In this document: piece after piece, positions 50,684 through 58,018 of the stretch | Numbering within the stretch: position 1 is the first letter of the stretch | Layout of the letters: the number at the start of each line of letters is the position of its first letter | Source of the DNA: Rhizobium sp. CB3090 | GTDB taxonomy: Bacteria > Pseudomonadota > Alphaproteobacteria > Rhizobiales > Rhizobiaceae | DNA: 64,000 nt | NCBI RefSeq assembly: GCF_029714285.1 | Contig: NZ_CP121663.1 | Span: 1,550,001-1,614,000, forward strand | Reading direction: 5' to 3' | Made by a program: the position numbers and the translations under genes | The notes under the pieces: model-generated | Seen by the model: only the letters and a program-made list of their open reading frames with translations | Told to the model about the DNA's origin: nothing | The model's database searches: none

Positions 50684-51730
50684 TTATGTCGGATTGACCT
50701 GAATGCGATCAAAGCCCTTTGCTCTATAGATCATGGTCGAGACGACCCAGCTAACGGCAAAAATCCCCACGACTGCAAAACCGAGATTCCCGAGACTGTC
50801 GTTGAAACCCGCAACTGCCTTCCAGGTATTGCCCTGAAGATCGAGCTTTTCCGAAATCAGGGCGAGAGCTTCAAGGCCGCCAATAAAGATCGCGACGATC
50901 ACAGAAGCAGCCGTTATCGTGATGTTATACCAGAGCTTGCGGACGGGATTGACGAGGGCCCAACCATAGGCCTCGCTCATCAGCGTGCTATCGGCGGTAT
51001 CCATCAAGGACATGCCAGCGGTAAACAAAGCCGGAAAAACAAGCACGGCTGATAGCGAGGTGCCTTGCGACGCCTGTGTCGCCGAAATCCCGAGAAGGCT
51101 AATTTCAGTCGCCGTATCGAAGCCCAGACCGAAGAGGAAGCCGATCGGATACATATGCCAGGATCGAGCGACAATCCGGAACGTTCGGCGAAAGAGGCGC
51201 GCGAGCAGGCCACGACCAGCGAGCAAGGCGTTGAGGTCTTCTTCGACGATCTGCTCGCCGCGCCGCGCGCGCGAAAATGCCGCCCAGATGCCCTTCAGGA
51301 TGAACAGGTTGGCGACGCCAAGCGCGAGCAAGAATAGCGCCGACACCGATGTGCCAATCACGCTACCGACGTCGTGGAACGCAGCGAGCTGCCCTTGCAT
51401 AGCGGCGGCGGTTGCGGCAATGGCGACGGAGGTGAGCACGACAACGCTCGAGTGGCCAAGCGAGAAAAACAAACCTGCGGAAAAAGGTTGTTTTCCCTCC
51501 TGCGTCAATTTTCGAACCACATTATCGATCGCGGCAATGTGGTCGGCATCGAAAGCGTGGCGAACACCCAGCATGTAGGCGAGGAGCGCGGTGCCAAGCA
51601 GGGCGGGTTGATCGGCGAACGCATTCCAGGCCCATATCCAGGAGAGCATATTGGCAACGATCAGAATGCCGAAAACCAGTATGATTTTCGACTCCGCGCC
51701 GACTGATCTGTCATCGAAGAGGCGACGCAT
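50684..51730 (-). CDS. NiCoT family nickel/cobalt transporter
   Basis: 348 residues, eight transmembrane segments. The nickel signature RHAFDADHIAAIDN is present, with the HX4DH motif at residues 58-64. The other NiCoT motifs are SLGHSSVVV, IGFLFGLGFDTATEISLL and LFTAGMSLMDTADSTLM. A high-affinity secondary importer for Ni2+ (HoxN/NixA type). It is the last gene of the larCEB operon, 58 bp after larB, so it supplies nickel for the pincer cofactor. Confidence 0.95.
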   Translation of the reverse strand: MRRLFDDRSVGAESKIILVFGILIVANMLSWIWAWNAFADQPALLGTALLAYMLGVRHAFDADHIAAIDNVVRKLTQEGKQPFSAGLFFSLGHSSVVVLTSVAIAATAAAMQGQLAAFHDVGSVIGTSVSALFLLALGVANLFILKGIWAAFSRARRGEQIVEEDLNALLAGRGLLARLFRRTFRIVARSWHMYPIGFLFGLGFDTATEISLLGISATQASQGTSLSAVLVFPALFTAGMSLMDTADSTLMSEAYGWALVNPVRKLWYNITITAASVIVAIFIGGLEALALISEKLDLQGNTWKAVAGFNDSLGNLGFAVVGIFAVSWVVSTMIYRAKGFDRIQVNPT

Positions 51731-51788
51731 CTAGATTTCCTCTGCGTGCAAAGAGTGCCGCCTCAGGTAATGCATGCCCGTAGCGCGC

Positions 51789-52469
51789 TCATCGATTGGC
51801 ACTGGCGGCCCTGCGGATCATGTTCAGAGCCCTGAAGGCAGCGCAGGCGGCGCCGTAACCATTGTCGATGTTGACGACAGCGAGACCTGGAGCGCAGGAG
51901 GCGAGTGCTGCGTGCAGCGCCGTTTCCCCGCCGTTCGAGACACCGTAGCCCGTTGATGTCGGAAGGCAGATGATGACGCCTGGAACCAGCCCGCCGAGTA
52001 CGCTTGGCAATGCCCCATCCATGCCAGCCACCGCGACGATCACCGGAAATCTCTTCAGTTCCTCGACCCGCTCCAGTAGCCGCCACAGGCCGGCAACGCC
52101 GATGTCGATGAATTGCTGTGTCGGGACGCCGAGATAAGTCAGTGTCCGAATTACTTCAGCGGCCTGTGGCATGTCGGAACTGCCCGCCGACACCACCACA
52201 ATCTGCGCTTCCCCGATGTCCACGGGCGGCGACCAGTTGAGATAGGCCGTGCGAGATACCGGGTCGTAATCCAGTCTTTCGAGATAATCGGGAGCGATGC
52301 GCGCAAAGACGTCAGGCTCCAGCCGCGTCATCAGGCAACGTGCGCCGCGCGCAAGCACGCGATCCATGATCGCCGCAAGCTGTGCGTCGGATTTGCGCGC
52401 GCAGAGGATCGCCTCATCGAAGCCAACCCGCTCGGAGCGCTGGAAGTCCAACCGGATTTCATCGCTCAT
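51789..52469 (-). CDS. larB: nickel pincer cofactor biosynthesis protein LarB
   Basis: 226 residues, PurE-like fold in the C-terminal half (IVAVAGMDGALPSVLGGLV, LPTSTGYGVSNGG). The catalytic cysteine is Cys192 in ASCAPGLAVVNIDNGYGA, the equivalent of the LarB Cys that forms a covalent adduct with the pyridinium ring. LarB carboxylates nicotinic acid adenine dinucleotide and hydrolyses its phosphoanhydride, giving pyridinium-3,5-biscarboxylic acid mononucleotide. It overlaps larE by 4 bp. Confidence 0.93.
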   Translation of the reverse strand: MSDEIRLDFQRSERVGFDEAILCARKSDAQLAAIMDRVLARGARCLMTRLEPDVFARIAPDYLERLDYDPVSRTAYLNWSPPVDIGEAQIVVVSAGSSDMPQAAEVIRTLTYLGVPTQQFIDIGVAGLWRLLERVEELKRFPVIVAVAGMDGALPSVLGGLVPGVIICLPTSTGYGVSNGGETALHAALASCAPGLAVVNIDNGYGAACAAFRALNMIRRAASANR

Positions 52470-53272
52470 GGGTGATGCTCCCGCAAGAAAGCGCTTCCGC
52501 GCACGTAATGCTCAAAAAAGATCGACTTTTTGCTACCAAAAGCCCTCTCGATCCGCGTGCTCAGGGTCGACCTCTTGGTCGCGGTAAGGCTTGTCAAAGC
52601 GCCTTCGTCCAGTTCCACCACCACACCGATGCTGCGAACCCGACAGCGCACAGTTTCGGCTGCCAGTTCCTGGCGTAGGAAGGTCTCGACCTCGTCGATA
52701 GCCCTGAGCATGTCAGGCTCGATACGGAGCGCCGTTTCGACGCGGCTGGAAAGGCAGGGCGCCGAGGGCAGTTCGGCAAGATCGGTAAGGCCATGGGCGG
52801 CGGCGATCGCTCGGACGTCGGCTTTCGATATGTCCGCTTCGACAAAGGGATGGCGCACCTGGTTTGCCTCTGCCGCCTTCAGGCCTGGCCGCCAATCACC
52901 CAGGTCATCCGTGTTGGTGCCGGAAAACAGCTGTGCCTCGGTATGGGACGCGAGCGTGCTGTAGAGATTCGACTTGCAGAAGAAGCAACGGTTAGACGGG
53001 TTGGCGAGATAGCGCTCGTCGGAAAATTCGCCCGCGTCGATGATATGTAGGTTCCAGCCATGTCGATCGGCGTAGGATTTGACCCGTTCTGTTGCGGTTG
53101 CAGGTACGGCAGCGGAAGCAGCATGGAACATGGTCGCGTCGGCGCCCATCCTTCGGTGGGCGACAAAGGCAAGCGTCATGCTATCGACGCCACCGGAAAG
53201 AGCGATTGCCGCAGGGCGAGCGCTGTCGAAGATGGCATTGAGACGATTGAGAAGGTCTTCATTGCGGGTCAT
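52466..53272 (-). CDS. larE: pyridinium-3,5-biscarboxylate sulfur transferase LarE
   Basis: 268 residues from the ATG at 53272, overlapping larC by 4 bp. The PP-loop ATP pyrophosphatase motif ALSGGVDSM is at residues 24-32. Three cysteines are conserved, Cys96 and Cys99 (NRCFFCKSN) and Cys173 (SAPCLSSR). This matches the [4Fe-4S]-type LarE (as in Thermotoga), which can deliver sulfide without destroying its own cysteine, rather than the single-Cys sacrificial LarE of Lactobacillus. It adenylates and thiolates both carboxylates of the LarB product. Confidence 0.92.
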   Translation of the reverse strand: MTRNEDLLNRLNAIFDSARPAAIALSGGVDSMTLAFVAHRRMGADATMFHAASAAVPATATERVKSYADRHGWNLHIIDAGEFSDERYLANPSNRCFFCKSNLYSTLASHTEAQLFSGTNTDDLGDWRPGLKAAEANQVRHPFVEADISKADVRAIAAAHGLTDLAELPSAPCLSSRVETALRIEPDMLRAIDEVETFLRQELAAETVRCRVRSIGVVVELDEGALTSLTATKRSTLSTRIERAFGSKKSIFFEHYVRGSAFLREHHP

Positions 53273-54546
53273 GATTTCGTCTCCAGTGCCAGCGTTTCCG
53301 CGCAATGCCGCGTGTCGGCGCGCGCCTTGTGGCTTTCCCCTCGTTCACGTATATCGTCGATCTCCGCCTTTGCTGTCAGACCGCCGGGCCGGTACGCAAT
53401 CTTCACTCGCACGCCGTCTGCCGTCGTTACCGATTGCCGTGGCAAGACCGAGCGTTTCTCGATGCGGCTGCGTAGACCAAGCGTGGTTGTCTGTTGGAAG
53501 CAGATCGCGCTGACCGGCTCGATTGCCTCAGGCCGCGTGAGGATCTGAACTGAGACCAGCATGCGTCCCTTTTTTCCGAAGGCAGGCGTCTGGATCACGT
53601 CGATTACGCCGTCAGTGGCGCGCAGATAGTCCAATGCGACCGCCAGTTCCTCGCCGGACTGGTCATCAATCTCGAACTGCAGAACACCGACCTGATCTTC
53701 CGCCGCCTTTTCGGACGTAAAGGCCAGGATGCGTAGTACGTTGCTCATGCCTTCGAAGCGCTTGGTGCCAAAGCCAATTCCAGTGCGATCGAGCAGACGG
53801 GGTCCGCTCCCGAGACCCGAAGTTGGCGCGATATACCTGAGGATCGCCGCGCCGGTCGGCGTGATCCGTTCGCCCTGCCTGCCGTCGTCGTGGAAGGCGA
53901 AACCGCGCAGGAGCAGCGTCGTGGCCGGCGCAGGAACCGGAAGCCTTCCGTGCTGGGTTTGCACGAAGCCGCGTCCGACGGGCAGGGAGTTTACCGACCA
54001 GCTCGTCGCGCCGACCGCGACAATCAGCGTCGCCGCCGCCACGATATCGGCGATCGAATCCCAGTTGCCGACCTCATGGAAGGCGACATCCTCTACCGCC
54101 TTGCCGTGGACAGTGGCCTCGGCTTCCGCCAGGCGGGAGAATATGCCGATCGCAGCCTGCTTGACGTCTTCGGGAAGATGGCTGCGTTCGAGGCTCGCCC
54201 GAAGATCCCGCCAATGGGTGTGATCATGATGCGCGTGGCCGTCATGATGATGATGGTGGTGATGATGACTATGGTCATGGCGGTGCTCGTGATCGTGGTG
54301 ATCATGCCCATGCGCGCTTGAATCCGGACGGGTTTCGGCGGAGACGCCCTCCTTCGTCACGTCGAAGCGTCTTCCTGTCAGCACGCCGTCGTCATGGGGC
54401 CGAAGTGCCACCCGGACGTCACCGTCGAGGCCTGCAAGCCGCAGGTTCTGTTCCACGCGTGGCGTGAGGTCCGGCCAGGCATCGAGCATGGCGGCGACGA
54501 ACATGTCTCCGGCAATGCCGCCGACTGCATCCAGGTGAATGTGCAT
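53269..54546 (-). CDS. larC: nickel pincer cofactor biosynthesis protein LarC, fused form
   Basis: 425 residues from the ATG at 54546, chosen because MHIHLDAVGGIAGDMFVAAMLD is the conserved start. It is a single frame covering LarC1 and LarC2, whereas Lactobacillus needs a frameshift to join them. A very His-rich stretch (residues about 79-111) interrupts the N-terminal domain. It is followed by ADIVAAATLI, GRGFVQTQHGRLPVPAPAT and GERITPTGAAILRY. The C-terminal domain has the DDQSGEELAVALDYLRATDG and FGKKGRMLVSVQIL motifs. LarC inserts nickel in a CTP-dependent way to finish the cofactor; the His tract may store or deliver Ni2+. Confidence 0.95.
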   Translation of the reverse strand: MHIHLDAVGGIAGDMFVAAMLDAWPDLTPRVEQNLRLAGLDGDVRVALRPHDDGVLTGRRFDVTKEGVSAETRPDSSAHGHDHHDHEHRHDHSHHHHHHHHDGHAHHDHTHWRDLRASLERSHLPEDVKQAAIGIFSRLAEAEATVHGKAVEDVAFHEVGNWDSIADIVAAATLIVAVGATSWSVNSLPVGRGFVQTQHGRLPVPAPATTLLLRGFAFHDDGRQGERITPTGAAILRYIAPTSGLGSGPRLLDRTGIGFGTKRFEGMSNVLRILAFTSEKAAEDQVGVLQFEIDDQSGEELAVALDYLRATDGVIDVIQTPAFGKKGRMLVSVQILTRPEAIEPVSAICFQQTTTLGLRSRIEKRSVLPRQSVTTADGVRVKIAYRPGGLTAKAEIDDIRERGESHKARADTRHCAETLALETKS

Positions 54547-54563
54547 GGCCGAACCTTTCCTCG

Positions 54564-55079
54564 TCAATGCCGCGACAGCCAGTTGCCGAGATCGACGTCC
54601 AATCGCTCGGCAGGCTCGTCCGTTCCGACGGCCGTTTCGATGGCAGCTTTCAGAACCGCGACCGACAGACCAGTTTCTTGCGAGATGGCGGCAAGGTCAT
54701 CGTGTTCTGCCTTGGCGCGCAAAAAGACACCTTCGTTGAGGATACGCTTGATGCGCAGGGGAAAGCGCCTGATCTCCTCGCCCCAACGTAACTCCAGAGT
54801 GGTTTGATATCGCCTTATATCGAAGTGCTTGTGCTGGGATTCGAGCACACGGTAACCCCAGATGCCGAGATCCCCGACCAGCAGCGCCGCAAAATCCGGT
54901 TCGTCCTCCGCCTTGATGTCGACGAGTAGCACATAGGAGGGGCGTCCCTTCTTGCCGAGGCTCGAAAGCAGCTGCACGTTCTTCGCGCCCATCTCGGTCA
55001 TCTTGTCGATGACGTGCCCAAGAAGTTCGCCTGGCACGTCGTCAATCTGGGCCATGATGAGGATGACGCCGCCTGACAT
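54564..55079 (-). CDS. stand-alone LarC C-terminal-domain-like protein
   Basis: 171 residues. QIDDVPGELLGHVIDKMTEMGAKNV, SLGKKGRPSYVLLV and GIWGYRVLESQHKHF follow the pattern of the LarC2 (nickel insertion) domain, in which NIDDMNPE, KKGRPG and TTLGVR occupy the same places. The last ~60 residues are helical and unrelated. It is thus a second LarC2-like module beside the full LarC. It overlaps the upstream 593-residue gene by 1 bp (TGATG) and precedes larC by 17 bp. It may cooperate with the upstream protein in receiving nickel or the cofactor. Homology is a reading by eye and should be checked. Confidence 0.7.
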   Translation of the reverse strand: MSGGVILIMAQIDDVPGELLGHVIDKMTEMGAKNVQLLSSLGKKGRPSYVLLVDIKAEDEPDFAALLVGDLGIWGYRVLESQHKHFDIRRYQTTLELRWGEEIRRFPLRIKRILNEGVFLRAKAEHDDLAAISQETGLSVAVLKAAIETAVGTDEPAERLDVDLGNWLSRH

Positions 55080-56860
55080 CAGAGCGCCATGGATTCGACG
55101 GCAACGAGAGCGGCGGCCTCGGCCTTGGCTTTTGTCCCGGGGATGCCCGCTGAAATAAGGCCTGCAGCTTGCGCTTCACTTGCGGCATCCGAAGCGTTCA
55201 TCTTCCCCATGGCCGCCGCGACCACGGCAGGAATGGTGACGTTCATGATGACATTGCCGGCAAGCAGCAGTTCGCTCGCAATCGGCGCGAGCGCCGTCAG
55301 GAATGGCGCGCGCTCCTTGCCAATACCCTGCGCCACCTCGGCAATCACGGCGTTGATAATGCCCTCCATATGGATCGTCTCGCCGCCGACGGTGACTTCA
55401 GCATCAAGCGCAGGATCGAAGGCGAGCCAGCGTGCTGCCATCTTGCTCGACCGGCGCGCACCCTTACTGATCTTGGTGAAATGCACCTTGATCGTTTTGC
55501 CCCTGGCTTTGGTCAGAAACTCGGAGCCGCGCTTTTCGACGAGCAACTGCCGCTCCTCGTCCATGGCGCGCACGATTTCGCCGACAGTCTTTCCGGCTTC
55601 GAGATCGTCGTAGCTGCGCGCGGCGCGCGCATAGAGCGACTTGGTGACCATCGGCGTCGACGACATGATCATGGCCTCAGTGACAGGGCCGTTGCAGATC
55701 TGTGTCGCCTTGCGGGCGACGATGTTCATCGCCACCATGGCAGTCTCCGGATCAAAGCTGAAACCGAGCCGCCGCTCGCGCAGCGCCCGTGCTACGCTCT
55801 GTTCGGTCGAGCCGTCCTGCAACAGGCACATCAAGGCGATAACGGCATCGCCGCAGACATGGCCGAGCGGCGGATTGACCGGCCCGGCGCCGGCGCCGCA
55901 AATGCCCTCTTCGAACACCGAAACAATCTCGTCAAGCGCCATGATGCCGATGACCGTCGGCCCACCGATATCTTTGAGGATCAGGCCCAGGTCGCCGATC
56001 AATTTTGCCGTTTCGATTTCCTTGCCGGTGACGCGGACATGAAGCTTTTCCGGCAGGCCCGCGGTGCGCACGGCGGCGCGACCGGCGACGAAGGCGCTGG
56101 TTACCTTGCCATAGGGACCATATTCCTCGGCGACATCCGCGTCCGGATGGATGATTTCGAGGATCGCCGCGGCACCGAAAAGAGCGGAGAGGAATTTCTG
56201 GCTCGGCATCCCGGCGCCGGACATGGCATCCATCATTGCCTTGGTGCCGATCGCCGCCCCTCGCTCCGCCATGCCGGGAAAGATGAAATCTTCGCCAAGT
56301 GCACCGTGACCGACCATCACGCCGCCGCCGACGCCTTCGGGGATGTCGCGGCCCTGAATCGGCGAGAGCTCGCCCTTCATCATCGCTTCATAGACGGCGG
56401 CAACGGCGGCAAAGCCCGAAATCTTGTTGTTCATCTTGGCTGTCGGTACCGCGGCAAGGCCAGAACGGCTGACGCCGGCGATCATACGCGCCGAGGAACC
56501 CAGCTTGCGGTTGCCGGCGGGAATGCCGACTTGGGCGTTGGCGCCGCAGAGATAAAGAAGCGTTGCCGCGATCAGCGCCGCGTTGGCGCCATCCGCACCC
56601 CCTGCCTTTGCGACCGCGATGGTCTTGGCCAGCAGATCGTCGATCGGCTGGTGGACGGCGTCTGCGAACTTGACTTCGGGGCTCACGCCCCGGCGCAGCT
56701 CCGTAGCAATGACATTGCAGACGGCGACCACCGGAATGTTGAGCATGCCATGCCCGCCGGTGAGCGCCTCGACGCGATCACTCGTCAGCCAGCCGGGATT
56801 GGCGTTCGCCGCCATGATGGAGGCGAGAATGACCTTTTCGCGCTGCGCTGCTGTTTCCAT
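55079..56860 (-). CDS. unrecognised 593-residue protein leading the larCEB-nickel operon
   Basis: A 593-residue protein I do not recognise. It begins METAAQREKVILASIMAANA and is Ala/Gly rich with many helical stretches, and no signal peptide or clear long transmembrane pattern. Potential metal or redox ligands are Cys48, 105, 321, 336, 345, 389 and His37, 185, 238, 334, with striking motifs YLCGANAQVGIPAGNRKLG (104-122), GVMVGHGALGEDFIFPG (180-196) and EEGICGAGAGPVNPPLGHVCGD (317-338). The opposite-strand frame of similar length (55169-56941) is R/H/D-rich and is rejected as a shadow. It is the first gene of the unit with LarC2-like, LarC, LarE, LarB and NiCoT, all tightly spaced. It is not LarA: none of the LarA catalytic motifs is visible. 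A cofactor-dependent enzyme or carrier is the leading guess. Confidence 0.85.
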   Translation of the reverse strand: METAAQREKVILASIMAANANPGWLTSDRVEALTGGHGMLNIPVVAVCNVIATELRRGVSPEVKFADAVHQPIDDLLAKTIAVAKAGGADGANAALIAATLLYLCGANAQVGIPAGNRKLGSSARMIAGVSRSGLAAVPTAKMNNKISGFAAVAAVYEAMMKGELSPIQGRDIPEGVGGGVMVGHGALGEDFIFPGMAERGAAIGTKAMMDAMSGAGMPSQKFLSALFGAAAILEIIHPDADVAEEYGPYGKVTSAFVAGRAAVRTAGLPEKLHVRVTGKEIETAKLIGDLGLILKDIGGPTVIGIMALDEIVSVFEEGICGAGAGPVNPPLGHVCGDAVIALMCLLQDGSTEQSVARALRERRLGFSFDPETAMVAMNIVARKATQICNGPVTEAMIMSSTPMVTKSLYARAARSYDDLEAGKTVGEIVRAMDEERQLLVEKRGSEFLTKARGKTIKVHFTKISKGARRSSKMAARWLAFDPALDAEVTVGGETIHMEGIINAVIAEVAQGIGKERAPFLTALAPIASELLLAGNVIMNVTIPAVVAAAMGKMNASDAASEAQAAGLISAGIPGTKAKAEAAALVAVESMAL

Positions 56861-57040
56861 GATCGTCTACTCCTCCCATCCCGGTTGTCAGAGCCGGATT
56901 TGTTGGCTGAATTTGAGCCGATCACGCGCGTTCCTTCCTGAGAGGCTTTCTCCTGTGGGCCTCAGCGAGAGGACCCAAGTTGGCGCATGTCATCCCAACC
57001 GGGAAGAGATAGCACGAGACCATTATGGCAATAAGCGGCA

Positions 57041-57158
57041 TTTTCTCATGGATTCATGATAAAAAATCATAATGAAATAGGCCTTCAGTTCACGCCGAAA
57101 TCCCACGATCCATGACGACACCTCATGATTGCGTGAGAACAAACCATTTTTTCTCATG
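57041..57158. promoter_or_regulatory. repeated CATG boxes upstream of the nickel-pincer operon
   Basis: The 372 bp between the 593-residue gene (minus) and the AhpD-like gene (plus) hold no coding feature but have dense sequence order. TTTTCTCATG occurs at 57041-57050 and again at 57149-57158, CATG occurs five times in 112 bp, and a dyad ATTCATGAT-AAAAA-ATCATAATGAA lies at 57052-57076. TGAGAA (57134-57139) is mirrored by TTCTCA (57151-57156). Together they look like a multi-site operator for the divergent promoters. Confidence 0.5.
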
Positions 57159-57232
57159 ACGCTTCTTCGTTACGTCTTCGGCTGTGGTGCGCACTTAAGG
57201 CGCTCAAATGCAGCAATTGCGGAGGACTTCGA

Positions 57233-57571
57233 ATGCTCGAATGGGCTAAATACCGGCAGGAATTATCATCGCGCGTAGGTGAGTTGGGGCGGCTGTCGCC
57301 GGCAACGCTTGAAGGTGTGCGTACCCTTGGCGGAGCCGGTGAGAAAACTAGTCAACTCGATGCCAAAACCCGCGAGTTGATCGCGCTTGCGGTTGCGGTG
57401 ACAACCCGCTGCGACGGCTGCATTGCCAGCCATACGGCCGAGGCGGCGAAAGTCGGGGCCACCCGTGAGGAGATCGCCGAAGCGCTCGGCGTTGCGATCG
57501 CACTCAACGCAGGCGCAGCGCTGGTCTACTCCTCACGTGTTCTTGATGCATTCGACACTGTAGCTGGATGA
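57233..57571 (+). CDS. AhpD-like carboxymuconolactone decarboxylase family protein
   Basis: 112 residues, a clear paralogue of the protein at 38427-38774: LIALAVAVTTRCDGCI is identical in both, including the CxxC, which in this copy is followed by ASHTAEAAKVG with the conserved His. Preceded by GCGGAGG. Divergent from the nickel-pincer operon. Redox or peroxidase role likely; it may be linked to oxidative protection or to the same stress input. Confidence 0.88.
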   Translation: MLEWAKYRQELSSRVGELGRLSPATLEGVRTLGGAGEKTSQLDAKTRELIALAVAVTTRCDGCIASHTAEAAKVGATREEIAEALGVAIALNAGAALVYSSRVLDAFDTVAG

Positions 57572-57586
57572 TCGACTGGTGCATCG

Positions 57587-57994
57587 TTAGCGATATCCCT
57601 TACGTCTTTTATTATTGGCCGGCGGTTGCATCAGCGACCGTCCGGCGCATCTCGTCCAATCCGAAACGTCGGAAAGTGAAGCGCAGTTTCTGTCGTGAGT
57701 GGAGACGCCGCCAAAGATCACCGGACCGCCGCCTTGAGCCCAAAACGAATGGCGCAACATCTGCTCCCACACCGTCTCGATGTCGTTTGGATCGTGACCC
57801 GGCAGGAATCGTTCGGCGAGCTTGCGTATCATCGGGCCGACGGCCTCGGATGCCGTACCGAACGCCAGTGCAGCCTCGCCTAGCCCGGTGATGCCTTCGT
57901 CGGTATGAACGCGAGCAAAGACAGGCCGCCAGAGTGCGATGCCGTTTTGCCCGGAGAGGTCGATTTCAAGCGTTTCGGCTTTCGTGATCTTCAT
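57587..57994 (-). pseudogene. truncated enolase-superfamily (mandelate racemase/muconate lactonizing) gene
   Basis: The first ~112 residues (57994 down to about 57660: ITKAETLEIDL, VHTDEGITGLGEAALAFG, HSFWAQGGGPVIFGGVS) are the N-terminal capping domain of an MR/MLE-family protein, which should continue for another ~250 residues with the metal-binding barrel. After GGVS the frame turns into unrelated sequence and stops at 57587, next to the AhpD-like gene. The catalytic barrel has been deleted. It lies 24 bp after the MFS gene, so it was once in a transporter-enzyme operon for a sugar acid or similar compound. Confidence 0.75.
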
Positions 57995-58018
57995 GGCAGT
58001 CCTCCTCAGGTGAGCAGA

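Noticed and set aside
55079..56860. The 593-residue protein as LarA lactate racemase
   Set aside because: No LarA N-terminal motifs or the conserved His/Lys pattern of LarA; size and sequence also differ (LarA is about 420-430 residues).
55169..56941. 590-residue plus-strand frame opposite the 593-residue gene
   Set aside because: Composition is rich in Arg, His and Asp with no domain logic, as expected for antisense of a GC-rich gene. The minus-strand frame joins the next gene by a TGATG overlap.
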